From Saccharina japonica (taxonomy: Eukaryota > Sar > Phaeophyceae > Laminariales > Laminariaceae), in contig MEHQ01000337.1 in the NCBI GenBank assembly GCA_008828725.1, forward strand, positions 188,153-252,152: a stretch of 64,000 bases of DNA, in the 5' to 3' direction. Numbering within the stretch: the first letter of the stretch is position 1; every line of letters starts with the position of its first letter. This document shows, piece after piece, positions 12,701 through 21,019 of the stretch. A program made the translations under genes and the position numbers. The notes beneath the pieces were generated by a model. It was not told the DNA's origin, did not search any database, and saw nothing but the letters and a program-made list of their open reading frames with translations.

Positions 12701-15700
12701 AAAATGAAAATTCGCGTTCGCGTCGATCTTTATATTTTTCAGTTTTGCTTTAGTTATAGCCTTGAAAGGCTATTTTTGGTAAGGATTGCAAATGGCCAAT
12801 TTTCAATATATTTAATTTCGGCTGGCTCAGGAAACCATATTCTAGACCCGATATTGAAAATGTGTTCCCGGAGGATTGTGGTGATTAGCTATACGATCAT
12901 CATACAAGTTGTATTTTAGTAAAATATCCATTTTTGATGGCGCTGAAAATGTTTCCGTTTTGGGGTTAATTCCTTACTGTCAGTAAGGAAAAAAACCGAA
13001 AACGGAAAAATTTTCAGCGCCATCAAAAATGGATATTTTACTACAATACAACTTGTATGATGATCGTATAGCTAATCACCACAATCCTCCGGGAACACAT
13101 TTTCAATATCGGGTCTAGAATATGGTTTCCAGAGCCAGCCGAAAATAAATATATTGAAAATTGGCCATTTGCAATCCTTACCAAAAATAGCCTTTCAAGG
13201 CTATAACTAAAGCAAAACTGAAAAATATAAAAATCGACGCGAACGCGAATTTTCATTTTCACTCAGGGCATTGTTGGACACAACCGGCGTGTGAATTGTC
13301 GCCTTGGTTCTTTCAGTACAGCCATCGGCAGAACCCACAAAAAAAAAGTACCGTTCTCAGATGGTTACTACTGTAGTCACATCCCTAAAAACATGCCAAT
13401 ATTCTCTGTTTTTTTCTCGTAGTGCCACACGTTGCACGCCACAAATGCGCACCAGTTCAGGAAACGTTTGGTTAGCATAAACCCGCCATTATCCGCTACA
13501 GTGTATACGGTAGGAACAGGCGGGTCGCGCTTTCGTACCTATAATACCTACCGCAGGGAACAAACTGCGAAGCACTTGACCACGTATATCATAGTCGGAC
13601 AACGCCAAGACCAAACCAACCAGCGTTTGGTTTCTTCCGCTGTTGATATATTTGTGTAGAACCAATAACAGGGGGCAAGTGTCGGGTTCGAAGAATCCTT
13701 GCCGCTATGGGCGCTGACTACTTTTGCCCGGGTGATTTTATAATAACAATCGAGAAACAGTTAACACCCGGTGGGGCGATTTCGAATATCAAATGATTAT
13801 ACTTGCGGCGGTAGGGACATTCGGCCCATCATATGTTCCGAAGCTCCCTACGTTTGGAGCTCTAATCTCAGCCAAAACCTGGGCCAAGAAAGGTGAACGC
13901 CAAACGCGAGTAGCAACCTCATTGCGTATATTTACGACGCGTGCTACGGTAGAGGTAGCAATTTTTGGCTGAATCGTTTTCTGAACGATCGGACTCCTTA
14001 ACCCAAATTCGTCGGACTTTTATTCTTATGGCGAAATATGTTTCAGACTATACTTCGGTCATGAGATCTCTTATCCAGCAGCACTTTTATTTTACTCCAA
14101 AATGTTTTTTTCGGTGAGGTATGACGCTCCTTAAGTGAGGAGCTCAGAAAAAACATGGTGCACCTCTAGCGTAGCATGCATCTTACATCGAACCATAAAC
14201 GCGTGGTCCGATAGAGGCACGAGTAGCACTTTTGGGGTGAAAATATGTGTGAATGACGGGGGCCTCCTTGACCCAGAGTCATTGTTTTTGCTTTATGTTT
14301 CGTTGTATGCTCGGGCCATGGGATTGTTCATCGGGTAGGCTTTTTATTTTCCCGTGAACTCAGTGTTTTGAGGGGGTTAAGGGCTCCTCAAGTGACCCCC
14401 CCCCGGGAATATCAAGGTGCCCCTCTACCCCGTAGCATGCGACGACATGTTTAAAACACAAACCGATATTGGGTAGTTTTTCCGTTGCGAAGCCCCACCG
14501 GTCCGAATAATCTGGCCCAGAAGGAAAAACAAACGTGCGACGAGTACCTCTATCGTAGCACCCATCAAATAAGGGTAAACCCAACGCAGAAATGTGCTGT
14601 TCCTTTTCCGCTGATGATGGCATTCTTGTGACCGCAGGGTGTACTTATCGGTTTCGAGGAGTCGTTTCCTCTCTGGGCGCTGAGCACCCCCGACATGGGA
14701 GGTCTGGGGTGGGGGACGTTCGAGATAGGCAAGGTGAGCCAAGTCATCGTCGTATGTCACCACTGCATTTTTTAGCCCAAACGCTTCCCAGCGCCGGGGC
14801 CCCATCCTCCAATAATGAGGAGCTATCTAGAGCATCTTGACATTTGGTGTACATGTACTTTTTTCTTAATCCCGTACATTTACCCCCTGGCGCTCCTCTC
14901 CCGCTACCTCCCAGTGGAAGCGTGCTACGTTACAGGTAGCATTTTGACTGAAACGTTTTTCTGTATGACGCGGCTCCTCAACCCAACTACGTCGGACAAT
15001 CATTTTTTGGGTTGACATATTTTTCATTTTGTATAGTTAGGTCATGGGATAGCTCATCGGGTACAGAGTAACTTTTGTTTTCGATCCAAAATCAGTATTT
15101 AGGTGAGGTGCAGAGGTCCTCAAGTGACCACACTCTCAGAAAAACACATGGTGCACCTGCATGCAGGCTACCGTAGTTGGCGCCATGTGTTGTTTCTCCA
15201 TCCCGTTTATTCTACGTTACAGGTAGCATTTTGACTGAAACGTTTTTCTGTATGACGCGGCTCCTCAACCCAACTACGTCGGACAATCATTTTTTGGGTT
15301 GACATATTTTTCATTTTGTATAGTTAGGTCATGGGATAGCTCATCGGGTACAGAGTAACTTTTGTTTTNACCCCTACGGGACGCACAGGCGTGTATGGTT
15401 GTCCCCCATCGCCACGAACACAGAAAGACCGACAACATCTCAATAATATTTCCGCGGTAGTCGGGTAACTCTAGTCTTGTCGCCGCTACCACCTGTGAAA
15501 CTCTCTACAAAAACTACAATCCGAAGGTTACCTCCCATGGGCCTGAACTTCAAGAACTCGACGGCAACACACTCGAGAGCAAGCTAATCGGAGACAGCAG
15601 CCATGATGGGGGCGACGGTCGTGCGATACGGGGAAAGAAGGAGCCGGGTTTGTGGGGGCCGGACGGGATTCTGGCGGTGCCACACGTGAAGATGGTCCTT

Positions 15701-18700
15701 GTGCTTGTGTGCGTCTTGGAGGTGAGGGATACCACACAAAAGAGGCATGTTACGATAGGGGTATCACACGTTGGCTGACATATTTGTGACTGACAACGTA
15801 CCCACAACGCACTAACGAGGCTTGAAAAAAACAGAACTCCTCGAAATATGTCACACAACTTGTAACTAGGTGAGGGTCACTTACAGTCAGACTAGTCACA
15901 TCCCTAGAAACATGCCAATCTTCTCTGTTTTTTTTCTCGTAGTGCCACACGTTGCACGCCACAAATGCGCACCAGTTCAGGAAACGTTTGGTTACCATAA
16001 ACCCGCCATTATCCGCTTCAGTGTATACGGTAGGAACAGGCGGGTCGCGCTTTCGCACCTATAATACCTACCGCAGGGAACAAACTGCGAAGCACTAGAC
16101 CACGTATAGTCGGACAACGCCAAGACCAAACCAACCAGCGTTTGGTTCCTTCCGCCGTTGATATATCTGTGTAGAACCAATAACAGGGGGCAAGTGTCGG
16201 GTTCGAAGAGTCCTTGCCTCTTTGGGCGCTGACACTACTCTTGCCCGGGCGATTGAAAACAAATAATCGAGAAACAATTAACACCCGGTGGGGTGATTTC
16301 GAATATCAAATGATGATGCTTGCTGCGGTACGTAGGGACATTCGGCTGAAATATTCCGAACCTCCTTACTGTAGGAGCTCTAAACTCTCAGGCAAAAACG
16401 GGTTTAAGAAAGGTGAACGCCAGACGCGAGTAGAAACCCCATTGCGTATATTTCCATCGAACCATAGACGCGCGGTACGATAGAGGTACGAATAACACTT
16501 TTGGGCTGAAAATATTTCTGTATATAGCGGGGGCCTCCTTAGGGCCGTTCTTATCGAGCAACGTTTTTCCCAAAATTTCCAAAAAAAAAATCCAAAAAAA
16601 AAACAGGAAAATCAAGAAAAAACAGGCTTTATTTGGAAATTTGGAATTTTTACAGAGGGCAATAAAGTATTTGGATGGCTTCGCATTCCAAACTTTGGAA
16701 ATTATTTTTGGAAAATATGGAAGTCCTAAAAATTGCGCGAAAAACATATTTGGAAATTTTTGGAAAAAAGCTGCTCGATAAGAACGACCCTTAACCCACA
16801 GTCTTTTGTTTGCAATATTTATCGTTGTATACTCAGGGCATGGGCCTGTTCATCGGGTAGCCTTTCTATCCTCCTGTGAACTCTCGGATAGGGTTTAGGG
16901 CTCCTCAAGCAACCACCCTCAGAAATAACAACAAAGTGCACCTCTTCCGTAGCATGCGTCAGTATTGTAAAAAAGGTAAATGGTATTGGGTAGTTTCTCC
17001 GTTGCAAAGCCGAACCAGTCAGAAAAATCTGGCTCAGAAGACAAGAAGAAAAGTGCTACGTACATACCTCTATCGTCGCACCGATCAAACAAGGGTAAAA
17101 CCAAATGCAGAAATCTGTTTCCTTTTCCGCTGATGCTGACATTCTTGTAACCGCAGGGTGTACTGATCGGGTTCGAGGAGTCGTTTCCTCTCTGGGCCCT
17201 GAGCACCCCTGATATGGGAGGCCTGGGGTGGGGAACGTTCGAGATAGGCAAGGTGAGCCAAGTCATCATCGTATGTCAGGATTGCACTTTTAAGCCTGAA
17301 CGCTTCCCACCGCCTAGGCCCCCTACCCAGCTCAGCTAAGGAGCTACCCAACATCTTGGCCTTTGATTTACATGTATGATTGCTTTTCTTCATCCCGGTT
17401 ATTATCATCGCGCTGTTCTCCCGCTAACTCCTAGTAGTAACTCAAATGCGGGGGCGCATTGCGGGCGCTCCTCCGCCCTTCTCGCTACGGAGCGTGCCAA
17501 ATTTGTTCGGGCAACTGCCAAAATCAGGTATACCTGATACATTTAAGCCAAAATCAGGTATATACTAAAACCAAGTAAAACACGCACGCCACGAACGGTA
17601 TTTTTCAGGACTTTTTGGTTGTGAGAAATAATCAAACACATACTTTTGAATTTGCGCCTGAACAGCAGAATGATAGCGAATGTGTGTGTCCTCCAAACTC
17701 TTGATAAAGGTTGCATGTTATTTTCAGTACGGGTATTAATATCTGTCGTATGCTTTCATTAGTGTCGTGATCACACTCACTCCTACGACGTGTATTTCCG
17801 TATTCTTGTACCAGGTGCGTACCTGGTATGTATATAGTCGTATCCACATTGATAGCATACGAACAAAACATCGAGTTAATTTGAGACTGAACTGCTCGCT
17901 TTCCGTACCGTGTCAGCAAACAGCAGTACGTAATACCTGGTATATTACAACAGGTACATTGTGCTGTATGCGCGCGTATGATACGTTCTGTAGTCGTTGT
18001 GGCGGGTCATACGTACGTAGTGTGGTGATGTCATCGTGTCGGGCGTATAGGATACAGTGTACGCATGGCCTCTGATTGGCTCAAAATTCGCCAAAATCAG
18101 TTGAAAGCTAAACAAAGTAGACAAGTCCAGGTGTACCTTACCATTTCATGCCAAAACCAGGTAGACGATGTAAGGCTGGCCAATGAGAGGTGCCCTAGCG
18201 TGTGATTTGTACTTCGTTTTAGTGTAGTACCTGTTTTAGGCACCAAGGTGACCAGGTGTACCTGATTTTGGCTAAAGCCCTATTTTTTTCTATGGACTAA
18301 TTCAGCGTTTTTTCTTCCGTCGTCGCCCCGCGTCGAAGTTTGGTTGCAAACTCACGCTATCAATAGGCACCTTCTGCAACTTTTCTTCGCCAGAAACAAG
18401 TCAGCCTTACTTAGCTGGATTCGAAATCATAATCTTGGATTTAGCATTAATTGTGACGAGATCTTAACACCATATCACCGAGGGGGCTGATGCATTCTAC
18501 AACCTGCTACAACATAACTTCAATTTTGCAAACCCATCTGTGAGGGTGTATCGGGCTTCTAGCTTACACTCCTCCTCGGAGTGGGTTGTTGGGGGGGGTT
18601 CAAGAAGGTCCTTCCGCGAAGAGTTGCAGAAAATGACGGTGTTCTCTATCGTTGCGGTAGGACGCGTTCAGTGAAAGACATATTTTGGGTGGCACACGGA

Positions 18701-21019
18701 GATATTTAAGGCAGTGGCCTAAGAAACGTGCCGGTACACCACTACCGGAGTATGCGCCTGCAACCTTATCGTAGCATGAATCCTCGCCACTCCGACAAAA
18801 GCATCGCTAGACTGAAAAAGTTGCCCTGCCTGGTGATCATGTAGATAGAGCTGGAAAACGTTTTGCCACATTTTTTCGTTGTGTATCACACACTGCTTAC
18901 TTGTTTTTGTGCCGGCCCTCGACCTCATAATCTTCGATGCCCTTTGTTCAGGTGTTCCTTGCCGCGGGCTTGATCGCGGCAGTTCTACAGCTTGTCGTGT
19001 TTCCTCGAGTCATCAAACTGCTCGGTATCACGGTGTGGCAGCGAACTGGGTGTCTCCTGGCCATACCTGCGTTTATCGCCGTCCCGCTGTCGAAGGCCCT
19101 CAGCTGGAATAACACCGGCAGTTTATTCCTCGTGTCGGTGGCCAACACGGCTTTCGTGTATTGCTCCATGGCTATGGTGAGAACGATGACACCATACCAT
19201 ACCATACCATACCATACCATANTCCTCAAGTGACCACACTCTCAGAAAAACACATGGTGCACCTGCATGCAGGCTACCGTAGTTGGCGCCATGTGTTGTT
19301 TCTCCATCCCGTTTATTGTTCTCGCGCTGCTCTTCCGCCCGCTCCCAGCGGTAGCTCAAATCCGGGGTCACATAGCGGGCGCCCCCCTCCCCTCTCTCCG
19401 CTACGATAAGCCCCTTCATTTTTGTCGAGATAATAAATCAGCGTGTTTTCTGCCCTCGTCGACTCGCGTCGAAGTTTGGTTGCAAAGTCACGCTATCAAT
19501 AGGCGCTTTCTGCGACTGTTTTTTGTCGCAAGAAACTTATAAATGTGCTGTTGGCTGGAATCGAAAGCATGATGACCTTGGATTCGGTAGTGACGAGGTC
19601 TAAACACCATACCACCGGGGGAGCTGATGCCTTCCATAACATCATTTTGCAAGCCCATCTGTGAGAAGGGTGTATCGGGCCTCTATCTTACACTCCTCCT
19701 TCGCAGTGGGTTGTTGGGTGAGTTCAAGAAGGTCCTCACGGTGAAGAGTTGTTGCAGGAAACTATGGAGCTCTCTATTGTTGCGGTAGGACGCATTCTGT
19801 AAAAGCCAGGTTTTGGGTGGCACACAGAGATATCTATGGCAGCATCCTAAGAAACGTGCCGGTACACCACTATCGTAGTATGCGCCTGCAACCTTATCGT
19901 AGCATGAATCCTCGCCACTCCGACAAAAGCGCCGCTAGAATTATTGAGCTTCCCCGGCCGTGTAGATAGGGCTGAAAAACATTTGACACGTTTTTCGTTG
20001 TGTACCACACACCTAAGTATGTGTTTTGTGCCGGCCCTCGACCCTATCACCTCTGATGCTATTTGTTCAGGTGTTCCTTGCCGCGGGCTTGATCGCGGCA
20101 GTGCTACAGCTTGTCGTGTTTCCTCGAGTCATCAAACTCCTAGGCATCACGGTGTGGCAACGAACTGGGTGTCTCCTGGCCATACCTGCGTTCATCGCCG
20201 TCCCTCTGTCGAAGGCCCTCAGCTGGAATAATACCGGCAGTTTATTCCTCGTGTCAGTGGCCAACACGGCTTTCGTGTATTGCTCCATGGCTATGGTGAG
20301 AACGATGACACCATACCATACCATACCATACCATACAATACCATACGATACGATACGATACCATACCATGCCATACCATACCATACCATACCATACCATA
20401 CCATACCATACCATACCATACCATACCATACCATACCATACCATACCATACCGTACCATACCGTACCATACCATACCATACCATACCATACCATACCATA
20501 CCATACCATACCATACCATACCATACCATACCATACCATACCATACCATACCATACCAGACCATACCATACCATACCATACCATGCCATACTCGCCCGGT
20601 TTCTGCACGTTTTCCGACAGGTCTACCTCGCGTTGACGATTGCACCGACGACCATGGTCCCTTCCGTCATGCGCGGGAAGCTCGCCGGCCTGTTCAGCAT
20701 GTCCGAAAGCCTCGGCCGTTTCATTTGTCCCATGGGCTTCGCGACGATGTTTGCGTGGTCTATTTCCCCCTCTGCGTACGGTTGGGTGGACCACAAGTTT
20801 GTGTTCTGTTTTGCCGCGTTTTCCATGACGGTCGTTGCTGTCTTAGCGTGGGGCACGATCACCCACGAAAACTTGACGCCCTCCCAAAAACCAAAACAAA
20901 ACGTAGGTGGAGTGGACGCTATTCCCGCCGACTGCATCAGGCCAAAGCGCCGAGAAAATGGAGGGGTAAAATACCCCGGCCTGATGCCTCAAGCCATCAG
21001 AAAGGCTGACTTGGTTTGA
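3057..21019 (+). CDS. gene 1: MFS transporter, DHA1/ZIF-like, 9 exons
   Basis: Integral membrane transporter of the major facilitator superfamily; substrate unknown. The exons are 3057-3243, 4716-4899, 5325-5428, 6443-6548, 8649-8774, ~12290-12413, 14638-14733, 20071-20295 and 20621-21019. All junctions are GT-AG and phases agree, giving 1551 bases (516 residues plus stop). Twelve hydrophobic segments can be placed. The loop 2-3 motif A is visible as GRVADSIGRKPV (Asp and Gly-Arg-Lys), and TM5 has GTGIGGLLAQP, like the antiporter motif C. The central loop (residues ~225-260) is charged, as in the family. Length and layout match plant/protist zinc-induced-facilitator-like and DHA1 carriers, but the Cys motif of plant ZIFL is not seen, so a metal or organic-anion substrate is not claimed. 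Exons 6-8 are present twice because of an apparent assembly duplication. The 5' limit of exon 6 is uncertain (12272, 12290 and 12293 all keep frame). Confidence 0.85.
3298..3473. mobile_element. Tc1/mariner-like MITE, 176 bp, TA-flanked
   Basis: Terminal inverted repeats CAGTGCAAGACACCTAATAA / TTATTATAGGTGTCCTGCACTG, each about 30 bases, flanked by TA at 3296 and 3474. The CAGTG start and TA duplication fit Tc1/mariner. It lies in intron 1 of gene 1. Diverged relatives are at about 50185-50290 and 60679-60835. Confidence 0.8.
3680..3775 (+). repeat. possible tRNA-derived SINE fragment
   Basis: TAGACTAGTGGTCAG resembles a Pol III A box and GTTCGAATCCC a B box, followed by an A-rich tail. Acceptor and T stems do not pair properly, so this is not an intact tRNA gene. 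Confidence 0.35.
4716..4899 (+). CDS. gene 1 exon 2 (TM2-TM4, motif A)
   Basis: Acceptor AATAG at 4711-4715, donor AG|GTAAGG. It encodes TM2, the diagnostic loop GRVADSIGRKPV, TM3 and the start of TM4. It is in phase with exons 1 and 3. The (TTCTTG)n tract begins only about 20 bases past the donor. Confidence 0.88.
4919..5101. repeat. (TTCTTG)n hexanucleotide microsatellite
   Basis: About 30 nearly perfect copies in intron 2 of gene 1. It generates long dipeptide-repeat open frames in several frames that should be ignored. Confidence 0.95.
5325..5428 (+). CDS. gene 1 exon 3 (TM4)
   Basis: Acceptor TTCAG, donor G|GTGAGG. It encodes the second half of TM4 (LGLGLTNGTGLSV) and the short loop before TM5. 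The Asn-Gly-Thr stretch is typical of this position in DHA1/ZIFL carriers. Confidence 0.85.
6075..6375 (-). mobile_element. family A MITE
   Basis: Begins ACGCATGCTACGGTAGAGAT and ends GCTACCTCTATCGTAGCACGCGTC, the two ends of family A in reverse orientation. It contains the reverse complement of the internal CCTTAACCCAAA box. It lies in intron 3 of gene 1. Confidence 0.8.
6443..6548 (+). CDS. gene 1 exon 4 (TM5, motif C-like)
   Basis: Acceptor GCACAG, donor TT|GTAAGT. It encodes TM5 with Gly-rich GTGIGGLLAQPA, resembling the antiporter signature of 12-TM carriers. Phase 2 in, phase 2 out. Confidence 0.85.
6909..7099. mobile_element. family T MITE (Tourist-like), 191 bp
   Basis: Ends GAGCCCGTTTTAACGA / TCGTTAATATGGGCCC are inverted, flanked by TTA at 6906-6908 and 7100-7102. 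The middle is a strong hairpin around CACACGCACCAGCACC / GGTGCTGGTGCGTGTG. Three-base TTA duplications are the hallmark of PIF/Harbinger-type elements. Confidence 0.8.
8239..8512 (+). mobile_element. family A MITE, diverged
   Basis: Left end TTGCTACGATATGGGTA and right end GGTGCACATCTACCTTCGCATG are recognisable. The internal order (TTTTTCGGCTAAA, GGGGCTCTTTGACCC, GGGTCATGGGAT) follows the family. It ends about 135 bases before exon 5 of gene 1. Confidence 0.65.
8649..8774 (+). CDS. gene 1 exon 5 (TM6 and loop)
   Basis: Acceptor TCAAG, donor AG|GTGAGG. It encodes TM6 (LIGSFGALLLLPIVMIYI), the conserved PET after TM6, and the charged start of the central cytoplasmic loop. Confidence 0.85.
8790..8990. 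repeat. degenerate ACACATACA minisatellite
   Basis: Irregular repeats of ACACATACA/CAGCACATAC just past exon 5. The reverse complement of the same motif forms the array at 62.69-63.1 kb. Confidence 0.7.
8991..9599. other. intron 5 sequence, nothing recognised
   Basis: Part of intron 5 of gene 1. A short family A-like fragment may lie near 9160-9250. The open frames here are not supported by splice signals or composition. Confidence 0.4.
9605..9800. repeat. (TTG)n trinucleotide tract
   Basis: A mix of TTGTTG, TTGCTG and TTGATG units in intron 5, giving poly-Asn or poly-Leu open frames on the two strands. It is a repeat, not a gene. Confidence 0.9.
10328..10768. mobile_element. foldback element, ~440 bp
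   Basis: Ends CAGCCGATTTTCC / GGAAAATCGGCTG continue inward as inverted arms of about 55 bases (including TTGCCTTTCCGAT / ATCGGAAAGGCAA). A clear target duplication is not visible. It separates copies of the intronic repeat. Confidence 0.65.
10929..11184 (-). mobile_element. family A MITE, decayed
   Basis: GCATGCTATAGAGGGTAGAGGTGC start and the CTTGAGGAGCTTTATGCCTC internal box are present. The far end is eroded where a SINE-like repeat begins. Confidence 0.5.
11185..11335 (+). repeat. tRNA-derived SINE-like repeat, copy 1
   Basis: Contains an A box TAGCCCAACGGACTAAG and, 50-60 bases on, a perfect T-arm GTGAG-TTCGAAT-CTCAC followed by CTCCACC. No 5' acceptor strand pairs with CTCCACC, so it is not a working tRNA gene. 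About 75 bases of its head recur at 11486-11562. Confidence 0.5.
11486..11562 (+). repeat. SINE-like repeat, truncated copy 2
   Basis: Repeats the head of 11185-11335 (TTATAAGG...TTCGGGT...GGCGATTGGTTAACC...AACATAT) but lacks the B box. A family A MITE begins just downstream. Confidence 0.55.
11577..11824 (+). mobile_element. family A MITE, 248 bp, TSD TATT
   Basis: Intact ends GACGCGTGCTACGGTAGAGG and CCTCTATCGTAGCATGCGCC, flanked by exact TATT at 11573-11576 and 11825-11828. One of the copies that define the 4-bp target duplication of the family. Confidence 0.88.
12290..12413 (+). CDS. gene 1 exon 6, first copy (loop and TM7 start)
   Basis: Encodes the end of the Lys/Arg/Gly-rich central loop and the first half of TM7 (VKMVLVLVCVLE), then GAG|GTGAGG. 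The donor is clear. The acceptor is not: three nearby AGs (12271, 12289, 12292) all restore phase. The copy at 15598-15721 differs here only by two synonymous bases. Confidence 0.7.
12587..13373. mobile_element. 787-bp near-perfect palindromic element, TA-flanked
   Basis: The whole element is one inverted repeat centred at 12980, arms about 393 bases with only a few mismatches and almost no spacer. It begins CAGTAGTAACCATCTG and ends with its complement, flanked by TA (12585, 13374). The other haplotype has an empty site, with one TA, at about 15893. The identical 73-codon frames on the two arms are a by-product of the symmetry. Ends and TA fit Tc1/mariner-like MITEs. Confidence 0.9.
13936..14182 (+). 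mobile_element. family A MITE, TSD TTAC, haplotype-specific
   Basis: Ends GACGCGTGCTACGGTAGAGG and CCTCTAGCGTAGCATGCATC, flanked by TTAC on both sides. The second haplotype at ~16450 has the uninterrupted site, TTCC at the corresponding place, so the insertion is polymorphic. Confidence 0.88.
14197..14443 (+). mobile_element. family A MITE shared by both haplotypes
   Basis: Older, diverged copy (start AACGCGTGGTCCGATAGAGG). Its counterpart at 16467-16960 is longer because a hairpin element sits inside it. Its CCTCCTTGACCC box is uninterrupted here. Confidence 0.7.
14638..14733 (+). CDS. gene 1 exon 7, first copy (TM7-TM8)
   Basis: Acceptor CCGCAG, donor AAG|GTGAGC; 32 whole codons. It encodes the end of TM7 with the conserved FEESFPLWAL and the Gly-rich start of TM8. 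Seven bases differ from the copy at 17157-17252 and all are synonymous. Confidence 0.85.
14925..15184 (+). mobile_element. family A MITE, subfamily with CTGCATGCAG insert
   Basis: Start GCGTGCTACGTTACAGGTAG; the right end carries the extra palindrome CTGCATGCAG before GGCTACCGTAG. About 160 bases of it are repeated at 15208-15368, immediately before the N. Confidence 0.7.
15208..15369. other. assembly join: repeated 160 bases, then single N
   Basis: Bases 15208-15368 repeat about 14929-15090 almost exactly and stop at N (15369); the next base begins the second copy of sequence from 12063. This is the pattern of a forced contig join or gap fill, not of a biological junction. Confidence 0.8.
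15598..15721 (+). CDS. gene 1 exon 6, second copy
   Basis: Near-identical repeat of 12290-12413, with the same donor GAG|GTGAGG. It lies in the segment between the two single-N joins and is most simply the second haplotype of the same exon. Confidence 0.65.
16467..16960 (+). mobile_element. family A MITE with nested hairpin element
   Basis: Haplotype B counterpart of 14197-14443, from GACGCGCGGTACGATAGAGG to CCTCTTCCGTAGCATGCGTC. It is interrupted at its CCTCCTTA/TTAACCC box by the element at 16542-16790. Confidence 0.75.
16542..16790. mobile_element. family T-like hairpin MITE, 249 bp, TTA TSD
   Basis: Ends GGGCCGTTCTTATCGAGCA / TGCTCGATAAGAACGACCC, A/T-rich inverted arms, flanked by TTA at 16539-16541 and 16791-16793. 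It is absent from haplotype A at 14265-14275, which shows the empty site. Confidence 0.85.
17157..17252 (+). CDS. gene 1 exon 7, second copy
   Basis: Same protein sequence as 14638-14733, with seven synonymous differences and intact splice sites. A functional allele is likelier than a decayed duplicate. A mutually exclusive alternative exon is the less likely reading. Confidence 0.75.
17493..18272. mobile_element. ~780-bp insertion private to haplotype B
   Basis: Haplotype A (about 19400) lacks this block. Inside, GCCAAAATCAGGTATACCTG at about 17519 faces its inverted form CAGGTGTACCTGATTTTGGC near 18254, and several more CAGGTRTACCTG words occur between. No transposase is visible and the outer limits are approximate. 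Confidence 0.5.
18952..19176 (+). CDS. gene 1 exon 8, second-haplotype copy (TM8-TM10)
   Basis: Acceptor TTCAG, donor ATG|GTGAGA; 75 codons. It has the same protein sequence as 20071-20295, with nine differences, all synonymous. It is followed by a short (CCATA)n tract that ends at the N at 19222. Confidence 0.8.
19187..19221. repeat. (CCATA)n microsatellite, truncated at N
   Basis: Seven copies directly after exon 8 (haplotype B). It ends at the single N at 19222, where the assembly probably failed. Confidence 0.9.
20071..20295 (+). CDS. gene 1 exon 8 (TM8-TM10)
   Basis: Acceptor TTCAG, donor ATG|GTGAGA. It encodes the TM8 core (FLAAGLIAAVLQLVVF), TM9 (CLLAIPAFIAVPL) and most of TM10. It joins in phase 0 to exon 9 across a (CCATA)n tract. 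Confidence 0.88.
20311..20586. repeat. (CCATA)n microsatellite in intron 8
   Basis: About 55 nearly perfect copies fill almost all of the intron between exons 8 and 9 of gene 1. It produces Tyr/Trp/Met- or His/Thr/Ile/Pro-rich frames, which are artefacts. Confidence 0.95.
20621..21019 (+). CDS. gene 1 exon 9 (TM10-TM12, C-terminus, stop)
   Basis: Acceptor CCGACAG, then the end of TM10 (ALTIAPTTMVPSVMRGK), TM11 (SLGRFICPMGFATMF), TM12 (FCFAAFSMTVVAVLAW) and a polar Lys-rich tail, ending TGA at 21017-21019. The RG...LFSMSESLGR segment is typical of the second half of DHA1 carriers. Confidence 0.88.
   Translation, partial: VYLALTIAPTTMVPSVMRGKLAGLFSMSESLGRFICPMGFATMFAWSISPSAYGWVDHKFVFCFAAFSMTVVAVLAWGTITHENLTPSQKPKQNVGGVDAIPADCIRPKRRENGGVKYPGLMPQAIRKADLV

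Larger units (their letters stand above)
12063..15207 (+). other. duplicated gene 1 segment, haplotype A part 1
   Basis: Homologous to 15370 onward, starting at CCCCTACGGGACGCACAGG in both. It carries exons 6 and 7 and the A-specific insertions at 12587-13373 and 13936-14182. Its sequence at 15118-15207 resumes at 19223 after the second N, so part 2 is probably 19223-20620. Confidence 0.75.
15370..19221 (+). other. duplicated gene 1 segment, haplotype B
   Basis: Second version of exons 6, 7 and 8, bounded by single Ns on both sides. It lacks the 787-bp palindrome and the 13936 MITE. It has its own hairpin (16542-16790) and a ~780-bp insertion (17493-18272). Confidence 0.75.

Noticed and set aside
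12698..13262. Two identical 73-codon frames facing each other
   Set aside because: They exist only because the 787-bp element is a palindrome; no transposase motif.
20254..20645. Trp/Tyr/Gly/Met- and His/Thr/Ile/Pro-repeat proteins
   Set aside because: Translation of (CCATA)n within intron 8; the same applies at 59542-59754.
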